Translations under genes and position numbers: made by a program
Shown: positions 53,342 through 62,883 of the stretch, one piece after another
Layout of the letters: every line of letters starts with the position of its first letter
Position numbering within the stretch: position 1 is the stretch's first letter
Notes under the pieces: model-generated
What the model saw: only the letters and a program-made list of their open reading frames with translations
What the model was told of the DNA's origin: nothing
Databases searched by the model: none
Assembly: GCF_009760405.1 (NCBI RefSeq)
Contig: NZ_WRPP01000002.1
Span: 496,001 to 560,000 of the forward strand
DNA from: Nocardia terrae
GTDB taxonomy: Bacteria > Actinomycetota > Actinomycetes > Mycobacteriales > Mycobacteriaceae
DNA: 64,000 bases
Direction of reading: 5' to 3'

Positions 53342-54531
53342 ATCTCGCGGCTGTCCGGGCGAATCCGACCCGAGCTCCGATGCTGCCGCTGTACGCCGCT
53401 GGATTCGTGACCGCGTTCGGCGCGCACAGCATTGCCGCGAGTCTGGCCGGATACACCGAGACCGAACACGCGAGCCTGCTCGCGTTGGGCCTGCTGTTGG
53501 CTGTCTACGACGGTGCCGAGGTACTGCTCAAACCCGTGTTCGGAGCTCTGGCCGACCGTGTCGGTGCACGCCCGGTCCTGCTCGGCGGATTGGCGGCATT
53601 CGCGCTCGCGTCGGGGGCATTCGTATTGGCGGGCAATCCCGGCCTGGTCGGGCTCGCGCGATTCGGGCAGGGCGCCGCGGCTGCCGCGTTCTCCCCGGCC
53701 GCCGGGGCGTTGGTGGCTCGGCTGACCCCGGCCACTGGACACGGTCGAGTGTTCGGCAGCTACGGAGCGTGGAAAGGCTTGGGCTACACGCTCGGTCCGC
53801 TGCTCGGCGGCGTACTTGTCGCCGTTGACGGCTACTCGTTGCTCTTCATCGCCCTCGCGGTATTGGCGGCGGTCGTGGCCATCTGGGCCGCGCTCGCCGT
53901 GCCCGCGGTCCCGGTGCTGCCGAAAACCCGTCAGACCGTGCTCGATCTGGCGCGCCGTCTCACCAGTGGTCCGTTCCTGCGCCCCACTGCGGCGCTCGCG
54001 GGAGCTACCGCAGCCCTGGCTGTCGGCGTGGGATTTCTGCCCGCCCTCGGCGCTCGCCACGGCTTGGGACCGCTCGTCACAGGTCTAGTCGTCTCGCTGC
54101 TCGCCGCCACGGCCGCACTGGTCCAACCACGCGCCGGTCGGGCCCGTGACGCCGGGTGGCTGCGTGATAGCACCGGCATGGCAGTCGGGCTGCTGCTGGC
54201 CGCGGTCGGGATCGCACTGGGCGCGGTCGTCTCTGGGATCGTGGGTATCGCGCTCGCCGCACTCGTCATCGGCACGGGCACCGGCTTGATCACCCCGTTG
54301 GGGTTCGCGCACCTCGCTTCCGCCAGTCCGCCCGAACGCCTCGGCCAAACCATGGGAGCCGCCGAGGTCGGCCGCGAACTCGGTGACGCCGGCGGCCCTC
54401 TGCTTGTCGGCGCGATTGCGGCTGCCGCCACTCTCGGCACCGGTCTTCTCACCCTCGCCGCGGTGCTCACTGTGCTCGCCTTGTCGATCACCCTCCTGCG
54501 TACGGTCGTCGGCCGTGCGCCAGCCCGGTAA
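53338..54531 (+). CDS. MFS transporter
   Basis: A 397-residue, 12-helix transporter of the major facilitator superfamily. The loop 2-3 motif is KPVFGALADRVGARPVLLGG, and VARLTPATGHGRVFGSYGAWKGLGYTLGPLLGG resembles motif C of drug exporters (key parts: GSYGAWKGLGY, LGPLLGG). The second half repeats the pattern around ATAALVQPRAGRARD. Start ATG 53338 overlaps the PAP2 stop as ATGA. Probably an exporter; the substrate is unknown. Chromate, another oxyanion or a cell-wall antibiotic are possibilities from context. Confidence 0.87.
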   Translation: MNLAAVRANPTRAPMLPLYAAGFVTAFGAHSIAASLAGYTETEHASLLALGLLLAVYDGAEVLLKPVFGALADRVGARPVLLGGLAAFALASGAFVLAGNPGLVGLARFGQGAAAAAFSPAAGALVARLTPATGHGRVFGSYGAWKGLGYTLGPLLGGVLVAVDGYSLLFIALAVLAAVVAIWAALAVPAVPVLPKTRQTVLDLARRLTSGPFLRPTAALAGATAALAVGVGFLPALGARHGLGPLVTGLVVSLLAATAALVQPRAGRARDAGWLRDSTGMAVGLLLAAVGIALGAVVSGIVGIALAALVIGTGTGLITPLGFAHLASASPPERLGQTMGAAEVGRELGDAGGPLLVGAIAAAATLGTGLLTLAAVLTVLALSITLLRTVVGRAPAR

Positions 54532-54652
54532 CCGAGTGGCCGTGCAGCACCGTCGTCCCCGCGGCCTTCGAGTCTGATGACCTTCGGCCCGAGCGACGTG
54601 TAGGTGCGCCTCGCGAGAATGGTGTACCGGCGTGATGGAAAGGGGAACGACC

Positions 54653-55044
54653 GTGACTACAGTGCTGTTCGGTGGGCTCATCGGGGTGGCCGCGGGCATA
54701 TTGTCCGGGCTGATCGGCATCGGAGGTGGGGTGATCATCGTGCCGATCCTGATCCTGCTGGGTCTGACGGCGCACGAGGCCAGCGGCACGTCGCTGGCGG
54801 CGCTCTTGATGCCGGTGGGTTTGCTGGGGTGATCGAATACGCCCACCGGCATGAGATTCGCGCCGGTTATGCGGTTGGCATCGCGATCGGACTCACTCTG
54901 GGCACCGCGATCGGTGCGTACATCGCTGGCAGGTTGCCAGATCTCGCGCTCGAACGGTTCTTCGGTGTGGTGCTTGCGTTGCTGGCGATCAAATTCCTGG
55001 CGTTCCCGACAGTCGTGCACGATGCGGTGCACCGGCGGAACTGA
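54653..55044 (+). pseudogene. TauE/SafE (TSUP) transporter, frameshifted half-size gene
   Basis: A 130-codon TSUP-type permease broken once. The first part, VLFGGLIGVAAGILSGLIGI and GGGVIIVPILILLGLTAHEA, ends LMPVGLLG then TGA at 54830. One extra G in the GGGG run at 54826-54829 would restore VIEYAHRHEIRAGYAVGIAI, with GLTLGTAIGAYIAGRLPDL and LERFFGVVLALLAIKFL. The restored protein would be one TSUP half with four helices. GTG 54653 has AAGGGGAA upstream. This could be a real mutation, a sequencing slip in a homopolymer, or a slippage site. Confidence 0.75.
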
Positions 55045-55299
55045 GGCATCGGTGTCTGGGCGTCGGCCTGCGTGTGTCTGAAATCTGCTCGACTATCCTC
55101 TGATTCGGAGTCGCCGTGGTGAATCTTGCCTCATAGTCCTGTGTTTCGGATCATTGTTGCAATCGCGTAAGCCCGGGTGGTATGCGTGGTTCGCCGCCGG
55201 TCGCGGTGTAAAGAGCTGGTGCAGTGGGAAATTCGGGCATATGGTGCATCGGTTGGGGTGTCATCGATCCGGAGCGGTGCTTGTGCGAAACTCGTGCTG

Positions 55300-56235
55300 A
55301 TGATCACCTACTTACAAGCTGCCGTCATCGGTGCCGTTCAGGGTGTCACCGAGTTGTTCCCGATCTCGAGCCTGGGGCACTCGGTGCTGGTCGCGGATTG
55401 GGTCGGAGGTAGCTGGAAGCAGGTGACCCTGGGTAGATCCGGTAGAGGCGCAACGTATCTGGCATTCGTTGTGGCGCTGCATGTGGCGACGGCGGTGGCG
55501 CTGCTGGGCTACTACTGGCGTGATTGGCTGGCTATTGTCGGCGGTTTCGTCTCGACGCTGCGGACCGGTCGGGTGGTGACCGTTCCGCAGCGCCTCGCAT
55601 GGCTGATCGTTCTCGCCACCCTGCCCGTCGCGATTCTGGGTCCGCTGCTGGATCGGACGCTGCACGCGCTGTTCGACACCCCGATCGACACCAGCCTCTT
55701 CCTGACCTTGAACGGTGTCGTGCTCGTCGTCGGCGAGGGATTGCGCAGACGAAATGAACCGACACTGGCCGAATACGGTCGCCGGTTCGGCCGCCGTGAG
55801 GTCCATCGGTCCGTTCTTGACGGTGAACCGAGACTTCCGCGTCAGGTGGACCGCCCGTTGGCGGCACTCGGCGCCCTGGACGCCATCGGCATCGGCCTCG
55901 CCCAAGCGGGCGCACTGCTGACTGGATTCAGCCGTGCCGGGCTCACCATGGTCGGTGGTTTGTGGCGCGGTCTGGAGAACGAGCACGCGGCCAAATTCGC
56001 CTTCCTGCTTGCGACTCCGACGATCCTGGGCGCGGGGCTGGTCGAACTACCCGAACTCGCCGAACCGAGGATCGCTGCTATCCGCGGCCCCGTGCTGCTC
56101 GGAGCCGTCGTCTCCGGAACCTGCTCATGGCTGGCGGTGCGGTACCTGGAGCGCTATTTCCGGACTCGCACCCTGCTGCCGTTCGCGGCCTACTGCATCA
56201 TCGCCGGCATCCTGTCGGTCATCCGATTCCTTTGA
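55300..56235 (+). CDS. uppP: Undecaprenyl-diphosphate phosphatase UppP (BacA)
   Basis: A 311-residue membrane phosphatase that recycles undecaprenyl diphosphate for cell-wall synthesis and gives bacitracin resistance when over-expressed. The catalytic motif is AVQGVTELFPISSLGH, and the second motif is TGFSRAGLTM, a variant of the usual P-G-x-S-R-S-G. About eight helices are visible. The longer frame from 55177 is rejected because the domain starts at MITYLQAAVIGA. The 255 bp before it show nothing clear. Together with the PAP2 gene, two unrelated C55-PP phosphatase families occur within 4 kb. Confidence 0.9.
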   Translation: MITYLQAAVIGAVQGVTELFPISSLGHSVLVADWVGGSWKQVTLGRSGRGATYLAFVVALHVATAVALLGYYWRDWLAIVGGFVSTLRTGRVVTVPQRLAWLIVLATLPVAILGPLLDRTLHALFDTPIDTSLFLTLNGVVLVVGEGLRRRNEPTLAEYGRRFGRREVHRSVLDGEPRLPRQVDRPLAALGALDAIGIGLAQAGALLTGFSRAGLTMVGGLWRGLENEHAAKFAFLLATPTILGAGLVELPELAEPRIAAIRGPVLLGAVVSGTCSWLAVRYLERYFRTRTLLPFAAYCIIAGILSVIRFL

Positions 56236-56279
56236 GGCAGACGCCATTTCGCCGCGCACGAGCCGCGGCATAACGAAAG

Positions 56280-56313
56280 AGTCCCTGTCCGAGGTTCAGA
56301 TCGGACAGGGACT
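56280..56313 (-). terminator. Terminator of the small hydrophobic protein gene
   Basis: AGTCCCTGTCCGA (56280-56292) and TCGGACAGGGACT (56301-56313) form a 13-bp perfect stem with an 8-base loop. Read leftwards, the stem is followed by CTTTCGTT, a modest U-tract. Serves the minus-strand gene and perhaps uppP. Confidence 0.75.
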
Positions 56314-56347
56314 CGTGTCCCCCGCGAGACTCGCGGAAGTCGGCCGC

Positions 56348-56641
56348 CTACTGCTCAGGGGCGATCGACGGCTGGTTGATCGTGGTGAAGTACTGCGCGG
56401 CGGCCAGAATCGTGACCGGGGCGGTCGCGAACAGCTGACCGGCGAGGGTACCGAGGAAGCCGACGGCGGCCATGCCTGCGATGCAGCCGACGATGCCGGC
56501 GGGGAGAGCACCGAACATGGCGGTCAGGGCACCGGTGAGAGCCGCGCTGGTCGCACCGCCGATCACGCAGCCCAGGGCCGCGCCGCCGATACCGCCGACC
56601 AGGCTGCCGATGGTGCCACCGGTGGAAATGGTACTGGTCAT
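56348..56641 (-). CDS. Small Gly/Ala-rich membrane protein
   Basis: A 97-residue, highly hydrophobic protein with glycine-zipper-like repeats: GGTIGSLVGGIGGAALGCVI, GGATSAALTGALTAMFGALP and GIVGCIAGMAAVGFLGTLAG. Three or so short membrane helices are likely. Such glycine-zipper proteins can oligomerise in membranes. No homologue is recognised. Upstream is the YfhO-like gene on the same strand; a good terminator follows it. Confidence 0.6.
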   Translation of the reverse strand: MTSTISTGGTIGSLVGGIGGAALGCVIGGATSAALTGALTAMFGALPAGIVGCIAGMAAVGFLGTLAGQLFATAPVTILAAAQYFTTINQPSIAPEQ

Positions 56642-56714
56642 GCGGTTCCGGGCGGCCTGCTCACGGTCGTAGTCGCCAGTTCTTCGAGCAACGATGACCT
56701 TCTTCGAGATTGTG

Positions 56715-58979
56715 TTACGAATCGAGCGAGTCTGTGACGAGCATGGCGTCGACCAGCGGTTTCTGTTCGACCATGGCGGGCTCCGGCGTCGCGGTGCCGA
56801 GGTTGTTCCCGCTCCTGCGTGGTCGTCGGTATGCCCATTGGAGGATGCCGAGTCCGGTCAAGCCGAGCAATGCGGTGGCAATGCCGATTTTCCAGCCGGG
56901 TGGCCGCCAGGTGATGACGAGTTCGCCATCGTGGGTTCCTGCCGGGATGTCCACTGCGACAAAGGTTCCGGCAACGGCCTTCACGTCAACGGGCTGTCCG
57001 TCGAGGGTGGCGCGATAGCCCGGCCAGGCGAGCCGCGCGAGCACCACACTGCCGCCGTCCGTGGCGCTGACGCGCAGGCGGCTGGTGACGCTGTCTCTGG
57101 ATTCGGAAGTGGCGGTGGCATTTTCGGTAGCGGCGATGAGGCCGTCGCGCTGTGAGACCGGCCCGCCGTCGCGCTCGAGTACCCAGATGTAGTTCTCGTG
57201 CCCGTGGTAGTCGGCCCAATGCCAGCCCGCGGGTGCCGAGTGACCTCGGGCATCGGGGTATTGGGCGCGTTGCAGGACGACGCGGTCGACCTTCATCAGA
57301 TCGACGAGGGCCTGGCCGGTCGAGGGCTCGGGGGAGAAGGCGCGGCGGTAGGCGTCGGGGCAGGTGCTTCCGTCCCAGCCCATGCACAGCAAGGCGCTGA
57401 ATGCCGCGTGGCCGATGGGGGTATAGGCGTTGACGTAGCGAAGCTCCATGTTCTTGGCGTAGTTGCCGAACGCCAGCGATCCCCACGCGCCCTGGATGTT
57501 CATCTCCCGGGGCTGCACCAGGGCGCGGTCCGCCAATTGCAGTGTGACACCGCCGAAGTCAGGGAACGCGCCGGTCATCTCGGAGCGTCGTTCGGGGAAG
57601 TTGTACGACATCGGCGTCTGCGGTGCCCCATATACCTGGGCATAGGCGATCGGGAACATGGTCGCGAGGACGAACGCGCACACCGTGGCAGTGCCGTACC
57701 GGCGGGCCAGCCATACCGCCGCCGCTCCGAGTCCGGCGACCACTGCGCTCGCGAGCACATGCCAGACGAGCAGATGCGGTGCGGCGGAGAACGATCGGAT
57801 GAACAACAGCCCGAGCAGTGCCGCGGCGACTGTGTACCGACGCCGTGAGAACGTGAAATCGCCATGGCGGCTGAGCAATACGCACGCCAGGATGAGCAGC
57901 GCGACCGCGACCATCGGCAGTACCCGGGCGGGCCAGCGCAAAGGGCCGATATAGCCGGGCCCGGCGGTCCACAGGAGCACGGCGAGCGCGAAGAACGCGG
58001 GTCCGCTGAGGGTGCGGGCGGACTTGGCCGCCGCGCGCCAGTCGATGAACGCGAGTGCCGGGATCAGGAACCACGCGATGTAGACCATCGGCAGCGGTTG
58101 GACGTATCCCCACCAGCCGTTGAATGCGGGAACGGTGCTCGGCAGGCTGGCGTTGAGCGACTCCGACCAGGGCACGTCGAGGAACGAATCGTTGTGTATC
58201 CGTTCGTTGCCGCGCCAGGTCACCGGTGAGGACAGCACGCTCGGAAGGTAGGTCATCAGTCCCGCGAGCAGCGCGCATATCGCGGTCGCCGCAAGCCTCA
58301 TCGACGGTTGCCATCGCCGCTGGTGGACGACCTCGCCCGCGATGACGGCGGCGATCATGAGCCCGGATTCGACTGCGGGGAACACGTATTGGACCGAGAT
58401 CGCCAGATACAAGTAGACGAAGACGGGGATGGGGCCGCCGCGACCACGTGTGTAGCGCACCGATGCCGCCCAGGCGTGCAGCATCCACGCCGTCCCGGCC
58501 AGTGAGGTCGCCCAGCTCGCCTCGTCGAAGAACAGGAACCAGCCGGACAAGGGGAAGGCCACCCCGGCCACGGCGGCCCACGGGGCGCGTGCACCGTAGG
58601 CGAGGCAGATGCGGAATACGCCGAGCGCGGCGAGGATCGAGTAGACCAGTTTCACCACGGTGACGTAGGCGGCGAGGTTGTCCACCGACGGCGCGATCAG
58701 GTCGACCAGCAGCTGGGGCGGGTTGTAGATGCCCGCCTCCTCCATGGTGTAGTTGCCCGACATCCACTCCCAGGGCACCAGGGCCGGGAAGCGACCCTCA
58801 CGCAGTCGATGGCCGAGCGCAACCCAGAGCGGGCCGTACTGCGCTTCGGTGTCATCGGTGTAGAAGTGCCGGGAATTGGCGGCTAATACCGCGACGTATC
58901 CTGCGACGACTCCGAGGCCGGTGACCACACCCCAGAGATTCCGGTACGCGCGGGGCGCGAATGCTGTTCTGGCAATCAC
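56715..58979 (-). CDS. YfhO-like polytopic membrane protein
   Basis: A 754-residue protein. About eleven helices fill residues 15-445, e.g. LWGVVTGLGVVAGYVAVLAA, AVAGVAFPLSGWFLFFDEAS and LLVWHVLASAVVAGLGAAAV. The first loop has TDDTEAQYGPLWVALGHRLR, reminiscent of the GT-C first loop. A large external domain (residues about 455-710) includes LARLAWPGYRATLDGQPVDV and VDIPAGTHDGELVITWRP, the beta-rich segment found near the end of YfhO proteins, then a final helix (ATALLGLTGLGILQWAY). YfhO members help decorate wall polymers with sugars. Substrate unknown. GTG start without a clear ribosome site. Confidence 0.75.
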   Translation of the reverse strand: MIARTAFAPRAYRNLWGVVTGLGVVAGYVAVLAANSRHFYTDDTEAQYGPLWVALGHRLREGRFPALVPWEWMSGNYTMEEAGIYNPPQLLVDLIAPSVDNLAAYVTVVKLVYSILAALGVFRICLAYGARAPWAAVAGVAFPLSGWFLFFDEASWATSLAGTAWMLHAWAASVRYTRGRGGPIPVFVYLYLAISVQYVFPAVESGLMIAAVIAGEVVHQRRWQPSMRLAATAICALLAGLMTYLPSVLSSPVTWRGNERIHNDSFLDVPWSESLNASLPSTVPAFNGWWGYVQPLPMVYIAWFLIPALAFIDWRAAAKSARTLSGPAFFALAVLLWTAGPGYIGPLRWPARVLPMVAVALLILACVLLSRHGDFTFSRRRYTVAAALLGLLFIRSFSAAPHLLVWHVLASAVVAGLGAAAVWLARRYGTATVCAFVLATMFPIAYAQVYGAPQTPMSYNFPERRSEMTGAFPDFGGVTLQLADRALVQPREMNIQGAWGSLAFGNYAKNMELRYVNAYTPIGHAAFSALLCMGWDGSTCPDAYRRAFSPEPSTGQALVDLMKVDRVVLQRAQYPDARGHSAPAGWHWADYHGHENYIWVLERDGGPVSQRDGLIAATENATATSESRDSVTSRLRVSATDGGSVVLARLAWPGYRATLDGQPVDVKAVAGTFVAVDIPAGTHDGELVITWRPPGWKIGIATALLGLTGLGILQWAYRRPRRSGNNLGTATPEPAMVEQKPLVDAMLVTDSLDS

Positions 58980-59220
58980 GAATTCGGGACCTTACCCGAT
59001 CATGTCTCGGCGAAGAAGCCCGAGGCGGCTCGGGATGGGCGATGCGTATTTCCCGGGAATGCCGGGTTGCCCGAGTCCGGAACTCTGTAAGCCGGCGTTA
59101 GTGCGGCCGTCTCACGAAATTCGTCTCGAACCGAATGATCACATAGCCTGCTCGGCCGCAGGTGCGCAAATTACGGCTCCGGATACGATCGACCACAACC
59201 TGAGTGATGAAGGATGGAGC

Positions 59221-59958
59221 ATGAGCGCGAGCCTGATGATCGTTGAGGACGACGACCGGGTCCGCGGTGTGTTACGCCTCGCCATGGAGGACGAAGGTTA
59301 CGAAGTAACCGAGGCCGGGCAAGCGGAACAGGCGCTCGGGTACCTTCGCGAGCACGGTGCGCCCGACGTCATGATCGTGGACCTGATGCTCGGCGGCATG
59401 GACGGATTCGCCTGTATCCGCGAGGTTCGCCGCCACCACGATGTTCCGATCATCGTCGTCAGCGCGCGTGACGACACGCACGACGTGGTCGCGGCGCTCG
59501 AGGTCGGCGCCGACGACTACGTGACCAAGCCTTTCGAGATCAAGGAGATCACCGCGCGCATGCGGGCGCTGCGCCGACGGGCCGGGCTGGCTGCCGCGCG
59601 TGAGGACGCGAAGCCCGGTGATGAGATCTGCGCCGCCGATGAGGTGGTGCTGGACGCCGATCCGCAGGCGCCACTGATTCTTTCGCCGGAGAAGGGCACG
59701 GTCCGGCGCGGTCGCGAGCGGCTCCACCTCACGATCACCGAGTTCCGCCTGTTGTGTGAGCTGGCGGCGGACCCGGGCCACGTGTTGAGCAGGGGGACAC
59801 TGCTGGAACGGGTCTGGGATCGAGGCTTCTTCGGAGACGAACGCATCGTCGACGTTCATGTGCGCCGTCTGCGCACCAAGATCGAACGGGACCCGTCGAA
59901 TCCGCGCATCGTCGTGACCGTGCGCAGCCTCGGTTACCGGATCGATGCGCCGCGCTGA
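59221..59958 (+). CDS. OmpR-family response regulator
   Basis: A 245-residue two-domain regulator. The receiver has the acidic pair Asp10-Asp11, phosphorylatable Asp54 in VMIVDLMLGGMDG, Ser81 in VVSARDD and Lys103 in YVTKPFE. The winged-helix domain reads HLTITEFRLLCELAADPGHV, LLERVWDRGFFGDERIVDVH and VVTVRSLGYRI. The ATG at 59221 gives the proper receiver start; the longer upstream frame is not conserved. Its 3' end overlaps the kinase gene by 14 bp, a clear pair. Confidence 0.95.
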   Translation: MSASLMIVEDDDRVRGVLRLAMEDEGYEVTEAGQAEQALGYLREHGAPDVMIVDLMLGGMDGFACIREVRRHHDVPIIVVSARDDTHDVVAALEVGADDYVTKPFEIKEITARMRALRRRAGLAAAREDAKPGDEICAADEVVLDADPQAPLILSPEKGTVRRGRERLHLTITEFRLLCELAADPGHVLSRGTLLERVWDRGFFGDERIVDVHVRRLRTKIERDPSNPRIVVTVRSLGYRIDAPR

Positions 59959-61330
59959 ACTCCGCGAGTTCCTGCTTCGACGCTGGCCGCAAAGCCTGCG
60001 TGGCCGCGTAATTCTCGCCTTCACGGTGAGCTCGGGCCTGGTGGCGCTGGTACTGGCGCTGTCGGTGTACTCCATCGGCCACAGTTATATGGAGAACCAG
60101 CGCATGCATTCGGCGAACCGCCTGGCCCGCGCGTACAGCGAGACCCTGCGGCCGCTGTCGGTCCGGTTGGGTACCGAGACCGCGTTGGACGCGATCGACC
60201 CGCCCGACGGCACGATCCTGCTGGTACGCCATGACACCGATTGGTACAGCACCGATTCGGCGCTCGGCGCCGCGCAGTTGTTGCCTCCCGATCTGATCGA
60301 CGACCCCGTCGCCGGAACGGAACGGGTCACGGTCGCCGAGCGTCCATACTTCCGGGTCGGTGTGCGCCTGGGGCAAGGCGGTGACTTGATGTACGAGTTC
60401 AGCCCCGTCATCGAACTCGAATCGAACCTGCGAAGGCTGCGCCAGCTGCTCATCGCCAGTGCGCTGGTCGCGACGATGGTGGGAGCCGGTCTGGGCGTAT
60501 GGGCGAGTCGCAGAGTGCTCAGCCCCCTGCATCAGGTCTCCGGAACCGCGGCGCGCATCGCGTCCGGGGAACTCGGGCTGCGATTGGTGCGCTCACGCGA
60601 CCGCGACCTCAGCACCACCATCGACGCATTCAACGCCATGGTGGACTCGCTGCAGAAGCGCATCGAGCGGGAGCGCCGCCTGGTGGGCGATGTCAGCCAC
60701 GAACTGCGGACACCCCTGACGACGCTGATGACCAGTGTCGAGGTGATGAACCGGCACGCCGACGAGCTGCCGCCGCGCTCACGCCGGGCGCTCGACTTCC
60801 TCAGCGCCGAACTGGAGCATCTGCGCCGACTGCTCGATGACATGTTGGAGCTGGCCCGCCTGGAGGCCGGGGTGCATCGCGGGGACACCGAACTGCTGTC
60901 CGCAGGCGAACTGATGACACACACCCTGGCAGGGCGCGCCTATGCGCCGGAGCTGCTGAGCATTTCGGCCGAAGTCACTATTCGAGGCCGGAAACTCGAG
61001 CTGGAAAGAGCGGTCGGGAACCTGCTCGACAACGCGGACCGCCACGGCGGCGGCGTGGTGGGGGTGAGCGTCGCACGGGATGAGTCGGACGTCGTGATCA
61101 CCGTCGACGATGCCGGTCCCGGTGTCCCGCCCGCCGAGCGGGAACGCATCTTCGAACGCTTCGCGACGGCGCCGACCGTCCGCGGTTCGGATGCCGGCAG
61201 TGGTATCGGGCTGGCGCTGGTCACCGAAACGGTCGCCGCCCACGGCGGCAGAGTCGAATACCAGGATCGTCCGGGCGGAGGAGCGCGCTTCACGATTCGA
61301 TTGCCGCGCATAGCTTCAGGCGTTGCTTGA
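59945..61330 (+). CDS. Sensor histidine kinase
   Basis: A 461-residue membrane kinase. TM1 is about residues 22-42 (VSSGLVALVLALSVYSIG), an external sensor region follows, and TM2 is about 170-187 (LIASALVATMVGAGLGVW). Next come HAMP (VLSPLHQVSGTAARIASGEL), the H-box GDVSHELRTPLTTLMTSV, the N-box AVGNLLDNADRHGGG, and G-boxes ITVDDAGPGVPP and SGIGLALVTET. It pairs with the upstream regulator. pstS follows, so phosphate or envelope stress are candidates for the signal, but that is inference. Confidence 0.94.
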   Translation: MRRAELREFLLRRWPQSLRGRVILAFTVSSGLVALVLALSVYSIGHSYMENQRMHSANRLARAYSETLRPLSVRLGTETALDAIDPPDGTILLVRHDTDWYSTDSALGAAQLLPPDLIDDPVAGTERVTVAERPYFRVGVRLGQGGDLMYEFSPVIELESNLRRLRQLLIASALVATMVGAGLGVWASRRVLSPLHQVSGTAARIASGELGLRLVRSRDRDLSTTIDAFNAMVDSLQKRIERERRLVGDVSHELRTPLTTLMTSVEVMNRHADELPPRSRRALDFLSAELEHLRRLLDDMLELARLEAGVHRGDTELLSAGELMTHTLAGRAYAPELLSISAEVTIRGRKLELERAVGNLLDNADRHGGGVVGVSVARDESDVVITVDDAGPGVPPAERERIFERFATAPTVRGSDAGSGIGLALVTETVAAHGGRVEYQDRPGGGARFTIRLPRIASGVA

Positions 61331-61550
61331 TGCGCAGCCGTCGATAATCGCGACGATTATTTGGTCGTCAGGGAAGAAGCCGGGCTCCGGCCGCAATTTT
61401 CGTCACACGATTGCAAGAATCGTCATAATCGTAATATTTCGATCGTTCGGGCAGCGGTCGTAATGTTCACCGCCGCGTCATCCGAGTGAGTGTTCGTGGC
61501 AACCGGGCGACTCTAATTTCGCTCCGGCGAAACAATCCCTGGAGGAATCG
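61331..61550. promoter_or_regulatory. AT-rich regulatory region upstream of pstS
   Basis: Compared with its surroundings this 220-bp gap is AT-rich. It contains the perfect palindrome ATAATCG-CGA-CGATTAT at 61344-61360 and, near 61400-61445, AATCGTCATAATCGTAATA-type direct repeats with related TAATCG cores. A single GTTCACC (Pho-box-like half) lies near 61464. The ribosome site GGAGGA precedes the pstS ATG. A response-regulator binding region is likely; which regulator binds is not known. Confidence 0.5.
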
Positions 61551-62672
61551 ATGAATTTCAAGCGCGGCAGCGCTCTGCTCGGCGTCCTGGCCGCTGCGGG
61601 CGCCTTGACCCTCAGCGCGTGCGGCAGTGACAACAACACCGTCTCGGGTCCTTCGGGGAGCTCAGTGGCGAAGATGGACGTCGGCTGCGGCGGCAAGAAG
61701 TCGCTCAAGGCCAGCGGTTCCTCCGCGCAGAAGAACGCGATGGACCGCTTCATGGCCGCCTACGAGCAGAACTGTGACGGCTATCGGCTGGACTACACCT
61801 CCAGCGGCTCCGGCGCGGGAGTGAACGAATTCAGCGGTGGCCAAACCGATTTCGGCGGCTCGGACTCCCCCTTGGACCCGAAGAAGGGGGAGACCGACAA
61901 GGCCTCCAAGCGCTGCGGAGCGCCCGCGTGGGACCTGCCGACCGTGTTCGGTCCGATCGCGATCACCTTCAACCTCGGTGATGTCAAGGACCTGGTGCTC
62001 GACGGCCCGACCGCGGCCAAGATCTTCAACGGCACCATCAAGAAGTGGGACGACCCGGCGATCAAGGCCCTGAACGCGGGCACGAACCTGCCCGCGGACG
62101 ACATCCACGTGATCTTCCGCAGTGACGAATCGGGCACGTCCGACAACTTCCAGCTCTACCTCGACGCCGCCTCCAACGGCGCGTGGGGCAAGGGCGCCGG
62201 CAAGACCTTCGCAGGCGGTGTCGGCGAGGGCGCCAAGGGCAACGAGGGCACCTCGGCCGCGATCAAGGCTTCGAAGGGCACGATCACCTACAACGAATGG
62301 TCCTTCGCCAAGGCGCAGAACCTGAACATGGCCAAGATCGTCACCTCGGCGGGCCCGACTCCGGTCGCGCTGACCGTGGACTCGGCGCAGAAGGCCGTCG
62401 CGGGCGTGAAGGTCAAAGGCGAGGGCAACGATCTGGTGCTCGACACCAGCTCGTTCTACAAGCCCACCACCGCGGGCGCCTACCCGATCATGCTCGCCAC
62501 CTACGAGCTGGTCTGCTCGAAGTACAGCGACACCGACACCGCCAAGGCCGTCAAGGCGTTCATGACCTCGGCGATCGGCAACGGCCAGAACGGTCTCGAC
62601 GAAAATGGCTACATCCCGATCCCGGATGCGTTCAAGACCAAGCTGACCGCCGCGATCAACGCCATCTCCTGA
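61551..62672 (+). CDS. pstS: Phosphate ABC transporter substrate-binding lipoprotein
   Basis: A 373-residue lipoprotein that captures inorganic phosphate for the Pst uptake system. The lipobox is LTLSAC (Cys24). Binding-loop motifs include [35 protein letters not shown] with GGSDSPLD, and [17 protein letters not shown], the classic PstS triad. No pstC, pstA or pstB follow; the next gene is lgt. So this copy works with permease genes elsewhere or acts in scavenging or signalling. Confidence 0.93.
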   Translation: MNFKRGSALLGVLAAAGALTLSACGSDNNTVSGPSGSSVAKMDVGCGGKKSLKASGSSAQKNAMDRFMAAYEQNCDGYRLDYTSSGSGAGVNEFSGGQTDFGGSDSPLDPKKGETDKASKRCGAPAWDLPTVFGPIAITFNLGDVKDLVLDGPTAAKIFNGTIKKWDDPAIKALNAGTNLPADDIHVIFRSDESGTSDNFQLYLDAASNGAWGKGAGKTFAGGVGEGAKGNEGTSAAIKASKGTITYNEWSFAKAQNLNMAKIVTSAGPTPVALTVDSAQKAVAGVKVKGEGNDLVLDTSSFYKPTTAGAYPIMLATYELVCSKYSDTDTAKAVKAFMTSAIGNGQNGLDENGYIPIPDAFKTKLTAAINAIS

Positions 62673-62695
62673 GTCACCATCGGTAGATCGGCGTG

Positions 62696-62735
62696 CATGC
62701 GTGCCTGAGGCTCTGCCCGGCCTCAGGCACGCATG
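62696..62735 (+). terminator. Hairpin after pstS
   Basis: CATGCGTGCCTGAGGC (62696-62711) and GCCTCAGGCACGCATG (62720-62735) form a 16-bp perfect stem with an 8-base loop, 23 bases after the pstS stop. No T-run follows, so it may be a weak or factor-assisted terminator. Confidence 0.65.
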
Positions 62736-62883
62736 GCCTCAGCCGCTGCATGTCCGGGTGCGAGGTTCAGTGCCCCCAGCGTGGGCCGCAGGTGCCGAAC
62801 AGGTGGCGATGCGGTCGCCGTAGTGTCACCGGGGCAACGGTCCGCGATTCATTCGGGCGTGTGCGAGTGAAAGATGGTCGACC

